Positions 1 through 7,736 of a stretch of DNA of 64,000 nt are shown piece by piece; the stretch's first letter is position 1, and each line of letters begins with the position of its first letter. Origin of the DNA: Methylobacterium crusticola (lineage in GTDB: Bacteria; Pseudomonadota; Alphaproteobacteria; Rhizobiales; Beijerinckiaceae); NCBI RefSeq assembly GCF_003574465.1, contig NZ_QOWC01000005.1, positions 27,652-91,651 on the forward strand, read 5' to 3'. A model generated the notes under the pieces. That model was not told the DNA's origin. It did not search any database and worked only from the letters and a program-made list of their open reading frames with translations. Both the position numbers and the translations under genes were made by a program.

Positions 1-121
1 CCACCGTCGTCTTCTGGTAGCCGATCTCGCGGAAGAAGCGCTCCGCCGTGGCCAGAATCCGGCAACGCGTGTTGGGGGCGGTCTCCTCGATCGGCGGAGG
101 TACGGACAGGGCAGGGATCAT
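1..121 (-). CDS. TetR-family regulator, N-terminal fragment (runs off the window)
   Basis: Forty residues are visible from an ATG at 121. They end in RILATAERFFREIGYQKTTV, which matches the first helices of the TetR DNA-binding domain. The rest of the gene, including the ligand-binding part, lies outside the window, so the target cannot be inferred. The family assignment rests on this one helix-turn-helix segment. Confidence 0.7.
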   Translation of the reverse strand, partial: MIPALSVPPPIEETAPNTRCRILATAERFFREIGYQKTTV

Positions 122-250
122 CGGCAGAGCCTATAGTGCCGATCGGTTCGGGGTTAAAAGGGCCCGATGCAGGTTCCGCGCCGGTGTGGCATCTGCGTCA
201 CCTTCGCCTCAAATCCGGCCGCGACGCGCGCCGGGGCGCGCGTCAGCCGG

Positions 251-448
251 TCACGAGCCGAACTGCGAGCCGAGTTGTTCCAGGTATTCGGCAAGATCGA
301 TGCCCCCGATCTTGCTGCCGTAATCGAAGCGCATGCCCTGCCGGATCGGCACGCTCTCCCGGCGCGTCGTCAGCGTGAAGGCCTTGGTGCAGACCCAGGC
401 GCCGTCGCGACGGTGCTCGAAGTAATCCAGGATCTCGTGCTTGGCCAC
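251..448 (-). CDS. Small uncharacterised protein, 65 aa
   Basis: I do not recognise a characterised family. The product begins MAKHEILDYFEHRRDGAWVC and has balanced composition, with aromatic and acidic residues spread along its length, unlike the Arg/Pro/Gly-rich translations of the other frames here. There is no signal peptide or membrane segment. It contains a single cysteine, near residue 20. A purine-rich GGGAGAGG-like stretch lies upstream of the ATG at 448. It stands alone between a truncated TetR gene and the peroxidase gene. It is probably real, with function unknown. Confidence 0.6.
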   Translation of the reverse strand: MAKHEILDYFEHRRDGAWVCTKAFTLTTRRESVPIRQGMRFDYGSKIGGIDLAEYLEQLGSQFGS

Positions 449-689
449 GTTCCTCTCCCTGTCCTGCGTCGTGCATCAACGTGGCCCCGGAGAGAAAGTT
501 CAAGAAGGTCGCCCGGACTTTGCGGCCGGGTTCTAAGCTTGAGCATATTCAGCGGGACGTCGGGCCCGCGCGGGCCCGGCCGCTGCGGCGTCGCGACCGG
601 CGCGCAGGGGCGGCATCGCGCGGGCTTGCGGAGGCGACGCGCGCGCGCGATGGTCGCAGGACTCACCGCCGCAACGAGGAGGCCCGCCC

Positions 690-1253
<564 letters not shown>

Positions 1254-1270
1254 GGCCGGGCCCGCGCCGC

Positions 1271-1309
1271 GCCGACATCCCCCGGGGCGCCGTCTCCCGG
1301 GACGTCGGC
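1271..1309. terminator. Hairpin between convergent genes
   Basis: GCCGACATCCC (1271-1281) pairs with GGGACGTCGGC (1299-1309), with one non-Watson-Crick position in 11. It lies between the stop codons of the peroxidase gene and cysI, so it could end transcription from both sides. No T-run follows it. Confidence 0.5.
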
Positions 1310-1327
1310 GGGCGCGCCGCCGGCGGC

Positions 1328-3139
1328 CTACGCCACTGCCCGCTGCGGGCCCGTGCGGTCGTGGAAGTCCGGCCCGTTGACGGTCCGCTCGACGTGCCCG
1401 GCGCGGACCAGGAAGTCGCCGAAGCGCTCGCCGGCCCGGCGCTCCCGGGCGTAGGCCGCGAACAGCGGGTCCAGGGTCGCGCGGATCTGCGCCGCCGGCA
1501 GGTCGCCGGCGTAGAGCTTGCCGAGGCGCGAGCCGTCGAAGGCGGCGCCGAGGTAGAGGTTGTAGCGCTCGGGCCCGCGGCCGACGAGGCCGATCTCGGC
1601 GATGTAGGGCCGGGCGCAGCCGTTGGGGCAGCCGGTCATCCGGATCGTGATCTCGTCCTCGGCGAGGCCGTGCGCCGCGAGGCTCGCCTCGAGCTCGCCC
1701 ACGAGGTCCGGCAGGTAGCGCTCGCTCTCGGCGAGCGCCAGCCCGCAGGTCGGCAGGGCGACGCAGGCGAGGCTGTTGCGGCGCAGCGCCCCGGCGCCCG
1801 TGGCGAGGCCGTACTCCGCCACGAGGGCGTCGATCTCCGCCTTGCGATCGGCCGGCACGTTGGCGACGATGACGTTCTGGTTGCCGGTCAGGCGGAAGTC
1901 GCCCTGATGCACCTCGGCGATCCGGCGCAGGCCCGAGAGGATCTGCGGGCCGTCCGGGACGTCCTTGATGCGGCCGGAGGCGACGTAGAGGGTCAGGTGG
2001 TGGCGGCCGTCCTCGCCCTCGACCCAGCCGTAGCGGTCGCCGTTGCCCTCGAACCGGAACGGCTTCGGGTCCTTGAAGGCCCGGCCGATCCGCCGCTCGA
2101 CCTCGGCCCGGAAGGCTTTGAGGCCGTAGCGCTCGATCGTGTACTTCAGGCGTGCGTTCTTGCGCACCGTGCGGTTGCCCCAGTCGCGCTGGACGGTCAT
2201 CACCGCCTCGGCGACCTTGAGGGCGTCGCCGGGCTCGCAGAACAGCATCACGTCGGCGGTGCGCGGGAAGGTGTCGGTCTCGCCGTGGGTCATGCCCATG
2301 CCGCCGCCGACCGTGACGTTCCAGCCCGTCAGCCGGTTCTTCCGGTCCAGGATGGCGATGAAGCCGAGGTCGTGCGCGAAGACGTCGACCTCGTTCGAGG
2401 GCGGCACCGCCACGATCGTCTTGAACTTCCGGGGCAGGTAGGTCTTCCCGTAGACGGGCTCGACCTCGGCCGCGTCCTCGCCGCCGACGACGCGCTCGCC
2501 GTCGAGCCAGATCTCCCGCCAGGCACTCGTCTTCGGGAGGAGCGAATCGGAGATCGTCCGGGCGAGCTCGTAGGCGGCCGCGTGGGCGCCGGTCTGGGCC
2601 GGGTTCGTCGCCGCCATCACGTTGCGGTTGACGTCGCCGCAGGCCGCGATGGTGTCGAGCAGCGCCCCGTCGATCGCCGCCATCGTGCGCTTCAGGTTCG
2701 ACTTGATGACGCCGTGGTACTGGAAGGTCTGCCGCGTCGTCGCCCGCAGGGTGCCGTTGGCGTAGGTGCGGGCGATGTCGTCGAGCACCAGCCACTGCTT
2801 GGGCGTCACCACCCCGCCGGCGATGCGCAGGCGGATCATGAACGCGTAGGCCTTGTCGAGCTTCTTGCGGGTGCGCTCGGCCCGGAGGTCGCGGTCGTCC
2901 TGCAGGTACATCCCGTGGAACTTCACGAGCTGCCCGTCATCGTCCGAGATCGCGCCCGTGGCGTTCTTGAGCAGCCCCGCCGCCAGGGTGCCGCGGAGGT
3001 AGCCGCTGGCGATCTTGATGTGCTCGTTGGCCGAGAGCTTGGCGGCCCTGGCCGCCTCCGCGTCGGTGATCGGGCGCTCGGTCGGCGGCGTCTCGTAGGC
3101 GCGGTCGGCGGGGGTGTCGGCGGTCTCGCGGTTGGCCAT
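1328..3139 (-). CDS. cysI: Sulfite reductase hemoprotein subunit (nitrite/sulfite reductase family)
   Basis: This 603-residue protein carries siroheme and a 4Fe-4S cluster and reduces sulfite to sulfide with six electrons, in the cytosol. The cluster/siroheme cysteines are C459 and C465 (CVALPTCGLA) and C504 and C508 (TGCPNGC). The two ferredoxin-like half-domain repeats are recognisable, for example TRQTFQYHGV and TGNQNVIV. The ATG at 3139 is the first Met and gives the family's usual length. cysJ, its flavoprotein partner, lies 214 nt upstream on the same strand. That gap is large enough for a separate promoter, but cotranscription from the cysJ promoter is also possible. The assignment to sulfite rather than nitrite rests on the cys gene context. 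Confidence 0.93.
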   Translation of the reverse strand: MANRETADTPADRAYETPPTERPITDAEAARAAKLSANEHIKIASGYLRGTLAAGLLKNATGAISDDDGQLVKFHGMYLQDDRDLRAERTRKKLDKAYAFMIRLRIAGGVVTPKQWLVLDDIARTYANGTLRATTRQTFQYHGVIKSNLKRTMAAIDGALLDTIAACGDVNRNVMAATNPAQTGAHAAAYELARTISDSLLPKTSAWREIWLDGERVVGGEDAAEVEPVYGKTYLPRKFKTIVAVPPSNEVDVFAHDLGFIAILDRKNRLTGWNVTVGGGMGMTHGETDTFPRTADVMLFCEPGDALKVAEAVMTVQRDWGNRTVRKNARLKYTIERYGLKAFRAEVERRIGRAFKDPKPFRFEGNGDRYGWVEGEDGRHHLTLYVASGRIKDVPDGPQILSGLRRIAEVHQGDFRLTGNQNVIVANVPADRKAEIDALVAEYGLATGAGALRRNSLACVALPTCGLALAESERYLPDLVGELEASLAAHGLAEDEITIRMTGCPNGCARPYIAEIGLVGRGPERYNLYLGAAFDGSRLGKLYAGDLPAAQIRATLDPLFAAYARERRAGERFGDFLVRAGHVERTVNGPDFHDRTGPQRAVA

Positions 3140-3353
3140 CGTGGTGTCCGTTCGGTCGCCCCAAGGCAGGGCGGGGGGCGGCCCCGGCCCTCGGCCCCGG
3201 GCGGAGCCGGGTGAGGTGCGGGGAACCCCTCTCGCGGGGGCGGGAGGGGCGCGGCCGGCGGGCGGTGCTCCGCGGGGAAGCGGCCGGCCGGGATCGTGGC
3301 GGGCGGGGGCGGCGGGACGTCGATCCCGAACGCCCCTCAGGCGGCAGCAGGGC

Positions 3354-5135
3354 TCAGTAGACGTCCTGCTGGTAGCGGTGGTTCCGCTCCAGGCCGGCCA
3401 CCGCGGCCTCGGCCGCCTCCGGCGCGAGGCCGCGCACGTCCGCGTAGGCCCGCACCAGGGTCGCTCGCACGTCCTTGGCCATCGCCTTGGCGTCGCCGCA
3501 GACGTAGAGGTGCGCGCCGCCCTCGAGCCACTCCACCACCTCGCGGCGGCGCTCCCAGAGCCGGTCCTGGACGTAGACCTTCTCGGGCTGGTCGCGCGAG
3601 AAGGCGACGTCGATGCGGGTGAGCGAGCGGTCCTCCAGGGCCTCCTGCCACTCGAGCTGGTACAGGAAGTCGTGGGTGAAGTGCCGGTCGCCGAAGAACA
3701 GCCACGACCGGCCGGGCGCCTCGCTGGCGCGGCGCTCCTGCACGAAGGCCCGGAACGGCGCCACGCCGGTGCCGGGCCCCACCATGATGATGTCGGTGGC
3801 CGGGTCCTTCGGCAGCCGGAAGTGCTTGTTGGGCTTCATCCGCACGCGCAGGCGGGCGCCCGTGCGGATGCGGTCGGCGACGTGGACCGAGGCGACGCCG
3901 GCGCGGTCGCGCCCGTGGGTGGCGTAGCGCACCGCGGCGATCGTCAGGTGCGCCTCGTCCCCGACCTCCCGCCGCGAGGACGCGATGGAGTAGGCCCGCG
4001 GCGGCAGCGGGCGCGTGATGTCGGCGAGGTGCTGCGCCGTGAGCGCGGCCGGGTAGGTCTCGATCAGGTCGATGAGGTGGCGGCCCTCGATCCAGGCCCG
4101 GGCCTCGCCGCTGTCGATGAGCCGGCGCGCCTCGACGTGGCCGGTCGCCTTGACGAACCGCTCGATGGTGGCGGCCGAGAGCGTCGTGACGTCGCGCTCG
4201 GCGAGCAGCGCCTGCCGCAGGGCCGCGTCGCCCTGGAGGCCCGTGGCGGCCAGGATCTCGTCGACCAGCGCGGGATCGTTCTCGGGGTAGAGCTCGAGCG
4301 AGTCGCCGGGCTCGTAGGCGGGCGCGCCGTCCTCGAAGGCGAGGGCGAGGTGGATCGTCTCCTTGTCGGAGCGCGACGAGTTCAGGTTGACGTGCTCGAT
4401 CACCTCGACGGTGACCGGCTCGCGGCTGAGTTCGGCCTCCTCGGCCTCGGCGCCGGCCGCCCGGGCGAAATCGACCGACACGACGTTGCCGGCGGGCTCG
4501 GCCGGGGTCAGGGCCTTCAGGGCGTCCTTGATCCAGGCGGCGGCCGGGGCGTCGAAGTCGAGGTCGCAATCGACCCGGGGCAGCACGCGCCTGGCGCCGA
4601 GCTCCTCGAGGCGGGCGTCGAGGCGCTTCCCCACGGCGCAGAACTCGGCGTAGGAGGTGTCGCCGAGGGAGAGCACCCCGAACTCGACCCCCTCGAGGCG
4701 CGGCGCGCCGTCCCCCAGGAGCTCGCCGTAGGCCCGCACCGCCCGCGCAGGCGGCTCGCCCTCGCCCCAGGTGGCGGCGATCGCCACGAGGCGCTTCTCC
4801 CGGGCCAGGGAGGCGACGTCGAGGTCGGCGAAGTCCACGACCCTCGGCTTGAAGCCGTTCTTGCGGGCGAGCTTGGCGATGTCGCCGGCGAGCTTCTCCG
4901 AGTTGCCCGACTCGCTCGCGAACAGGATCGTCAGCGGCTCGGCCGCCCGCGGGGGAGCGGCGGGCTGCGCCGTCTCGGCCGCCGCCGGCACGCCCGCGGC
5001 GGCGTCGAGGCCGGCGAGGAAACCCGCGAGCCACGCGCGCTGGAGCGCCGTCGTGGAGCCGAGGGCGGCGTCGAGATGGGCCCGCTCGGCGTCGCCGAAG
5101 GGAGCCGTGCGGGGAAGGAGCGCGGGGCGAGACAT
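3354..5135 (-). CDS. cysJ: Sulfite reductase flavoprotein subunit
   Basis: The 593-residue product has an N-terminal flavodoxin-like FMN domain (LTILFASESGNSEKLAGDI, about residue 68 onward), a central FAD-binding region (PRAYSIASSR) and an NADP-binding reductase domain (MVGPGTGVAPFRAF) ending in YQQDVY, a typical CysJ terminus. It passes electrons from NADPH to CysI. I chose the ATG at 5135. The open frame continues upstream to 5201, but that extension would translate a 29-bp sequence that also occurs, non-coding, upstream of metN, so it is better read as promoter DNA. No convincing ribosome site precedes 5135. If the TTGACT at 5171-5166 is the -35 box, the transcript would start almost at the ATG. 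Confidence 0.92.
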   Translation of the reverse strand: MSRPALLPRTAPFGDAERAHLDAALGSTTALQRAWLAGFLAGLDAAAGVPAAAETAQPAAPPRAAEPLTILFASESGNSEKLAGDIAKLARKNGFKPRVVDFADLDVASLAREKRLVAIAATWGEGEPPARAVRAYGELLGDGAPRLEGVEFGVLSLGDTSYAEFCAVGKRLDARLEELGARRVLPRVDCDLDFDAPAAAWIKDALKALTPAEPAGNVVSVDFARAAGAEAEEAELSREPVTVEVIEHVNLNSSRSDKETIHLALAFEDGAPAYEPGDSLELYPENDPALVDEILAATGLQGDAALRQALLAERDVTTLSAATIERFVKATGHVEARRLIDSGEARAWIEGRHLIDLIETYPAALTAQHLADITRPLPPRAYSIASSRREVGDEAHLTIAAVRYATHGRDRAGVASVHVADRIRTGARLRVRMKPNKHFRLPKDPATDIIMVGPGTGVAPFRAFVQERRASEAPGRSWLFFGDRHFTHDFLYQLEWQEALEDRSLTRIDVAFSRDQPEKVYVQDRLWERRREVVEWLEGGAHLYVCGDAKAMAKDVRATLVRAYADVRGLAPEAAEAAVAGLERNHRYQQDVY

Positions 5136-5166
5136 GCCCGCACAGATGTGTCCGCGCCGGCCGGGA

Positions 5167-5195
5167 GTCAACCAAAATGTTCTTTTTGAAGAACG
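5167..5195 (-). promoter_or_regulatory. Shared sulfur-promoter element upstream of cysJ
   Basis: Read on the minus strand this contains the perfect inverted repeat GTTCTTCAAAAAGAAC (5179-5194), followed by ATTTTGGTTGAC. All 29 bases are identical to 19375-19403 upstream of metN, in the same orientation to the gene. TTGACT, a plausible -35 hexamer, begins at the end of the element, so the palindrome sits just upstream of -35, as an activator site would. The binding protein is unknown. Confidence 0.7.
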
Positions 5196-5243
5196 CGGCA
5201 TCGGGAGATCGTTGTTGTCGCGCCCCCGGTCTAGGAGAGAATA

Positions 5244-5744
5244 TTATTTTCCGCCGGCCGCCGCAGCCGCGACCGGCAGGGTGAAGGGCGCGGAGGGCAG
5301 CGGGAGCGCGGTCGTGCTCTTCACCTTCTCCATGGCGAACCGGGAGGTGACGTTCTTGAGCGGCAGGACCGCGATGAGGTTCTTGTAGAACGTGTCGTAG
5401 GCCTGCATGTCGGCCACGACCACGCGCAGCATGTAGTCGACGTCCCCGGCCATGCGGTAGAATTCCAGCACCTCCGGCATGGCCGAGACCTCGGCGGCGA
5501 AGCGCTCGAGCCAGCCGCGGGAATGGTCGTTGGTCTCGACGGAGACGAACACCGTGAGGCCGAGGCCGAGCTTGACCGGATCGAGCACGGCGACGCGCCG
5601 GTCGATGACGCCGTCGGCCTCCAGGCGCTGGATGCGCTTCCAGCACGGCGTCTGCGACAGGCCGACGCGCTCCCCGATCTGGGCGATCGACAGGGTCGCG
5701 TCGTTCTGGAGCAGGGCCAGAATCTTCAAATCGATGGCGTCCAC
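5244..5744 (-). CDS. Lrp/AsnC-family transcriptional regulator
   Basis: From the GTG at 5744 the product is 166 residues. It has an N-terminal winged helix-turn-helix (DLKILALLQNDATLSIAQIG, then QTPCWKRIQRLEADGVI) and a C-terminal RAM effector domain (YRMAGDVDYMLRVVVADMQA). Longer starts would add a proline- and arginine-rich tail not seen in the family. The GTG has GGGAG upstream and gives the expected VDAIDLK start. It lies between cysJ (same strand) and cysH (divergent). Lrp-type proteins often sense amino acids, so cysteine or methionine sensing and control of the flanking cys genes is a reasonable inference. Nothing in the sequence proves it. Confidence 0.88.
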   Translation of the reverse strand: MDAIDLKILALLQNDATLSIAQIGERVGLSQTPCWKRIQRLEADGVIDRRVAVLDPVKLGLGLTVFVSVETNDHSRGWLERFAAEVSAMPEVLEFYRMAGDVDYMLRVVVADMQAYDTFYKNLIAVLPLKNVTSRFAMEKVKSTTALPLPSAPFTLPVAAAAAGGK

Positions 5745-5911
5745 CGCCTGACTCCCGGGTTCGCGAGAAGTTGCTTTTCGGCTCCCGCGGTACGCTAAGA
5801 TGATTATTCTCTCAGTAGGCCGTTCGGGGCCGCGCGGGCCGCCCGATCCCGCCGCGGGCCGGCCCGGCACCCCGAAAAATCACCGGGCGCACAGCCCAGC
5901 CATGCCTTGAC

Positions 5912-5933
5912 ACTGTTCGGTATAGCGAACAGT
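5912..5933 (+). promoter_or_regulatory. Inverted repeat in the cysH promoter region
   Basis: ACTGTTCG and CGAACAGT form perfect 8-bp arms around GTATAG. The inner core GTTC-N8-GAAC has the same form and spacing as the palindromes upstream of cysJ and metN. TTGACA (5907-5912) overlaps its left end as a possible -35 box. Here the repeat falls downstream of the -35, whereas at cysJ and metN it lies upstream, so the effect or the regulator may differ. Confidence 0.6.
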
Positions 5934-5970
5934 TACCCATCACGACAAGCAGCCTTTCCGCGGCCTCCCC

Positions 5971-6804
5971 ATGACCCTCTCCCTCGACAGCGCGGCCCAG
6001 GATCTGGCCACTCGCCTCCGCCCGCTCGCCCTGCCCGAGCGCCTCGCGCTGATCGACGCGGCGGTGGAGGGACGCCTCGTCTTCACCACGAGCTTCGGCC
6101 TGGAGGACCAGGCCCTCACCCACGCCCTGCGCCTGGCGCGCTCGCGGGCCGAGATCGTGACCCTCGACACCGGCCGGCTGTTTCCCGAGACCTACGACGT
6201 CTGGGCCGAGACCGAGGCGGCCTACGACTTCCGCATCCCGGCCTACGCGCCCGAGCGCGAGGCGGAGGAGCACTTCGTGGCGCAATCCGGCATCAACGGA
6301 TTCCGCCACTCGGTCGCGGCGCGCCAGGCCTGCTGCGGCTTGCGCAAGGTCGAGCCGCTAAGCCGCGCGCTCGCGGGCGCCGCGGGCTGGCTCACGGGCC
6401 TGCGCGCGGGCCAGTCGGCGAACCGCGCCGACACGCCGCTGGCCGAGGCCGACGCCGCCCGGGGCCTGATCAAGCTCAACCCCCTGGCCGACTGGACGCG
6501 CGAGGCCGTCGCGGACCTCGTCCACCGGAACTACGTCCCCTACAACGTCCTGCACGACCGCGGCTTCCCGTCGATCGGCTGCGCGCCCTGCACCCGCGCC
6601 GTGAAGGTCGGCGAGCCGGAGCGGGCCGGCCGCTGGTGGTGGGAGCAGGCGGACAAGAAGGAGTGCGGCCTGCACGTGGTCGCGGCCGGCCGGGAGGCGC
6701 CGGCCTTCGAGGGGGCCGCCCGCGCCGGGGATCCGCGCGCCGTCGAGCAGGCGCAGCCCCAGGGCCCAGTGTCACGATCCTCCAACCCGGAGCTGGCCGC
6801 ATGA
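5971..6804 (+). CDS. cysH: Adenylylsulfate (APS) reductase, iron-sulfur type
   Basis: The 277-residue cytosolic enzyme belongs to the PAPS/APS reductase family. It has the N-terminal nucleotide-binding loop TTSFGLEDQ and the C-terminal catalytic ECGLH motif (C232). Cysteine pairs C121-C122 and C204-C207 (GCAPC) are the ligands of the 4Fe-4S cluster that marks APS-reducing members; PAPS-specific enzymes lack them. It should therefore convert APS to sulfite using thioredoxin, in keeping with the absence of cysC. After the catalytic motif comes an unusually long low-complexity tail of about 45 residues. Its stop overlaps the cysD start by ATGA, indicating translational coupling. Confidence 0.93.
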   Translation: MTLSLDSAAQDLATRLRPLALPERLALIDAAVEGRLVFTTSFGLEDQALTHALRLARSRAEIVTLDTGRLFPETYDVWAETEAAYDFRIPAYAPEREAEEHFVAQSGINGFRHSVAARQACCGLRKVEPLSRALAGAAGWLTGLRAGQSANRADTPLAEADAARGLIKLNPLADWTREAVADLVHRNYVPYNVLHDRGFPSIGCAPCTRAVKVGEPERAGRWWWEQADKKECGLHVVAAGREAPAFEGAARAGDPRAVEQAQPQGPVSRSSNPELAA

Positions 6805-7736
6805 GCGCCGCCCTCAAGAGCCGCACGCCCGACCTCCCGCGCCTGACCCACCTCCAGCGCCTCGAGGCCGAGAGCATCCACATCATCCGGGAGACGGTCG
6901 CCGAGACCGAGAACCCGGTGATGCTCTACTCGATCGGCAAGGACTCGTCGGTCCTGCTGCACCTCGCCCTCAAGGCCTTCGCGCCCGGGCGCCTGCCGTT
7001 CCCGCTGCTCCACGTCGACACCACCTGGAAGTTCCGCGAGATGATCGCCTTCCGGGACCGGCGCGCGAAGGAGCTCGGCCTCGACCTCATCGTCCACACC
7101 AACCCGGACGGGCTCGCCCGCGGCATCGGGCCGGTGAGCCACGGCTCCGAGGTCCACACCGACGTGATGAAGACCCAGGCCCTGCGGCAGGCCCTCGACC
7201 GGCACAGGTTCGACGCCGCCTTCGGGGGGGCGCGGCGCGACGAGGAGGCCTCGCGGGCCAAGGAGCGCATCGTCTCCCTGCGCACCGCGCAGCACCGCTG
7301 GGATCCCAAGCGCCAGCGCGCCGAGCCCTGGCACCTCTACAACATGCGCAAGCGGCGCGGCGAGAGCCTGCGGGTCTTCCCGCTGTCGAACTGGACCGAG
7401 CTCGACGTCTGGCTCTACATCGCGCAGGAACAGATCCCGATCGTGCCGCTCTACTACGCGGCGGAGCGCCCCGTGGTGCGGCGCGACGGGCAGTGGATCA
7501 TGGTGGACGACGAGCGCCTGCCGCTCGAGCCCGGCGAGACGCCGGAGACGCGGCTGGTCCGCTTCCGGACGCTGGGCTGCTACCCGCTGACCGGGGCGGT
7601 CGAGAGTTCCGCCGCGAGCCTGCCCGAGATCATCGGCGAGACCCTCGCGGCCCGCACCTCCGAGCGGCAGGGCCGGGCGATCGACAAGGACGGGGCCGGC
7701 GCCATGGAGCGCAAGAAGCAGGAAGGTTACTTCTGA
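6801..7736 (+). CDS. cysD: Sulfate adenylyltransferase subunit 2
   Basis: The 311-residue product is the catalytic adenylyl-transferring subunit of ATP sulfurylase. It joins ATP and sulfate to make APS, in complex with the GTPase CysN. The PP-loop [13 protein letters not shown] lies at about residues 44-56, and [16 protein letters not shown] and [12 protein letters not shown] are diagnostic family segments. The C-terminal KKQEGYF is a typical ending. The ATG at 6801 overlaps the cysH stop, and its own stop overlaps the cysN ATG (TGATG at 7734-7738), so cysH, cysD and cysN are tightly coupled. Confidence 0.96.
   Translation: MSAALKSRTPDLPRLTHLQRLEAESIHIIRETVAETENPVMLYSIGKDSSVLLHLALKAFAPGRLPFPLLHVDTTWKFREMIAFRDRRAKELGLDLIVHTNPDGLARGIGPVSHGSEVHTDVMKTQALRQALDRHRFDAAFGGARRDEEASRAKERIVSLRTAQHRWDPKRQRAEPWHLYNMRKRRGESLRVFPLSNWTELDVWLYIAQEQIPIVPLYYAAERPVVRRDGQWIMVDDERLPLEPGETPETRLVRFRTLGCYPLTGAVESSAASLPEIIGETLAARTSERQGRAIDKDGAGAMERKKQEGYF

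Noticed and set aside
5136..5201. N-terminal extension of CysJ by 22 residues
   Set aside because: It would translate the 29-bp element that is also present, non-coding, before metN. The residues are not CysJ-like.
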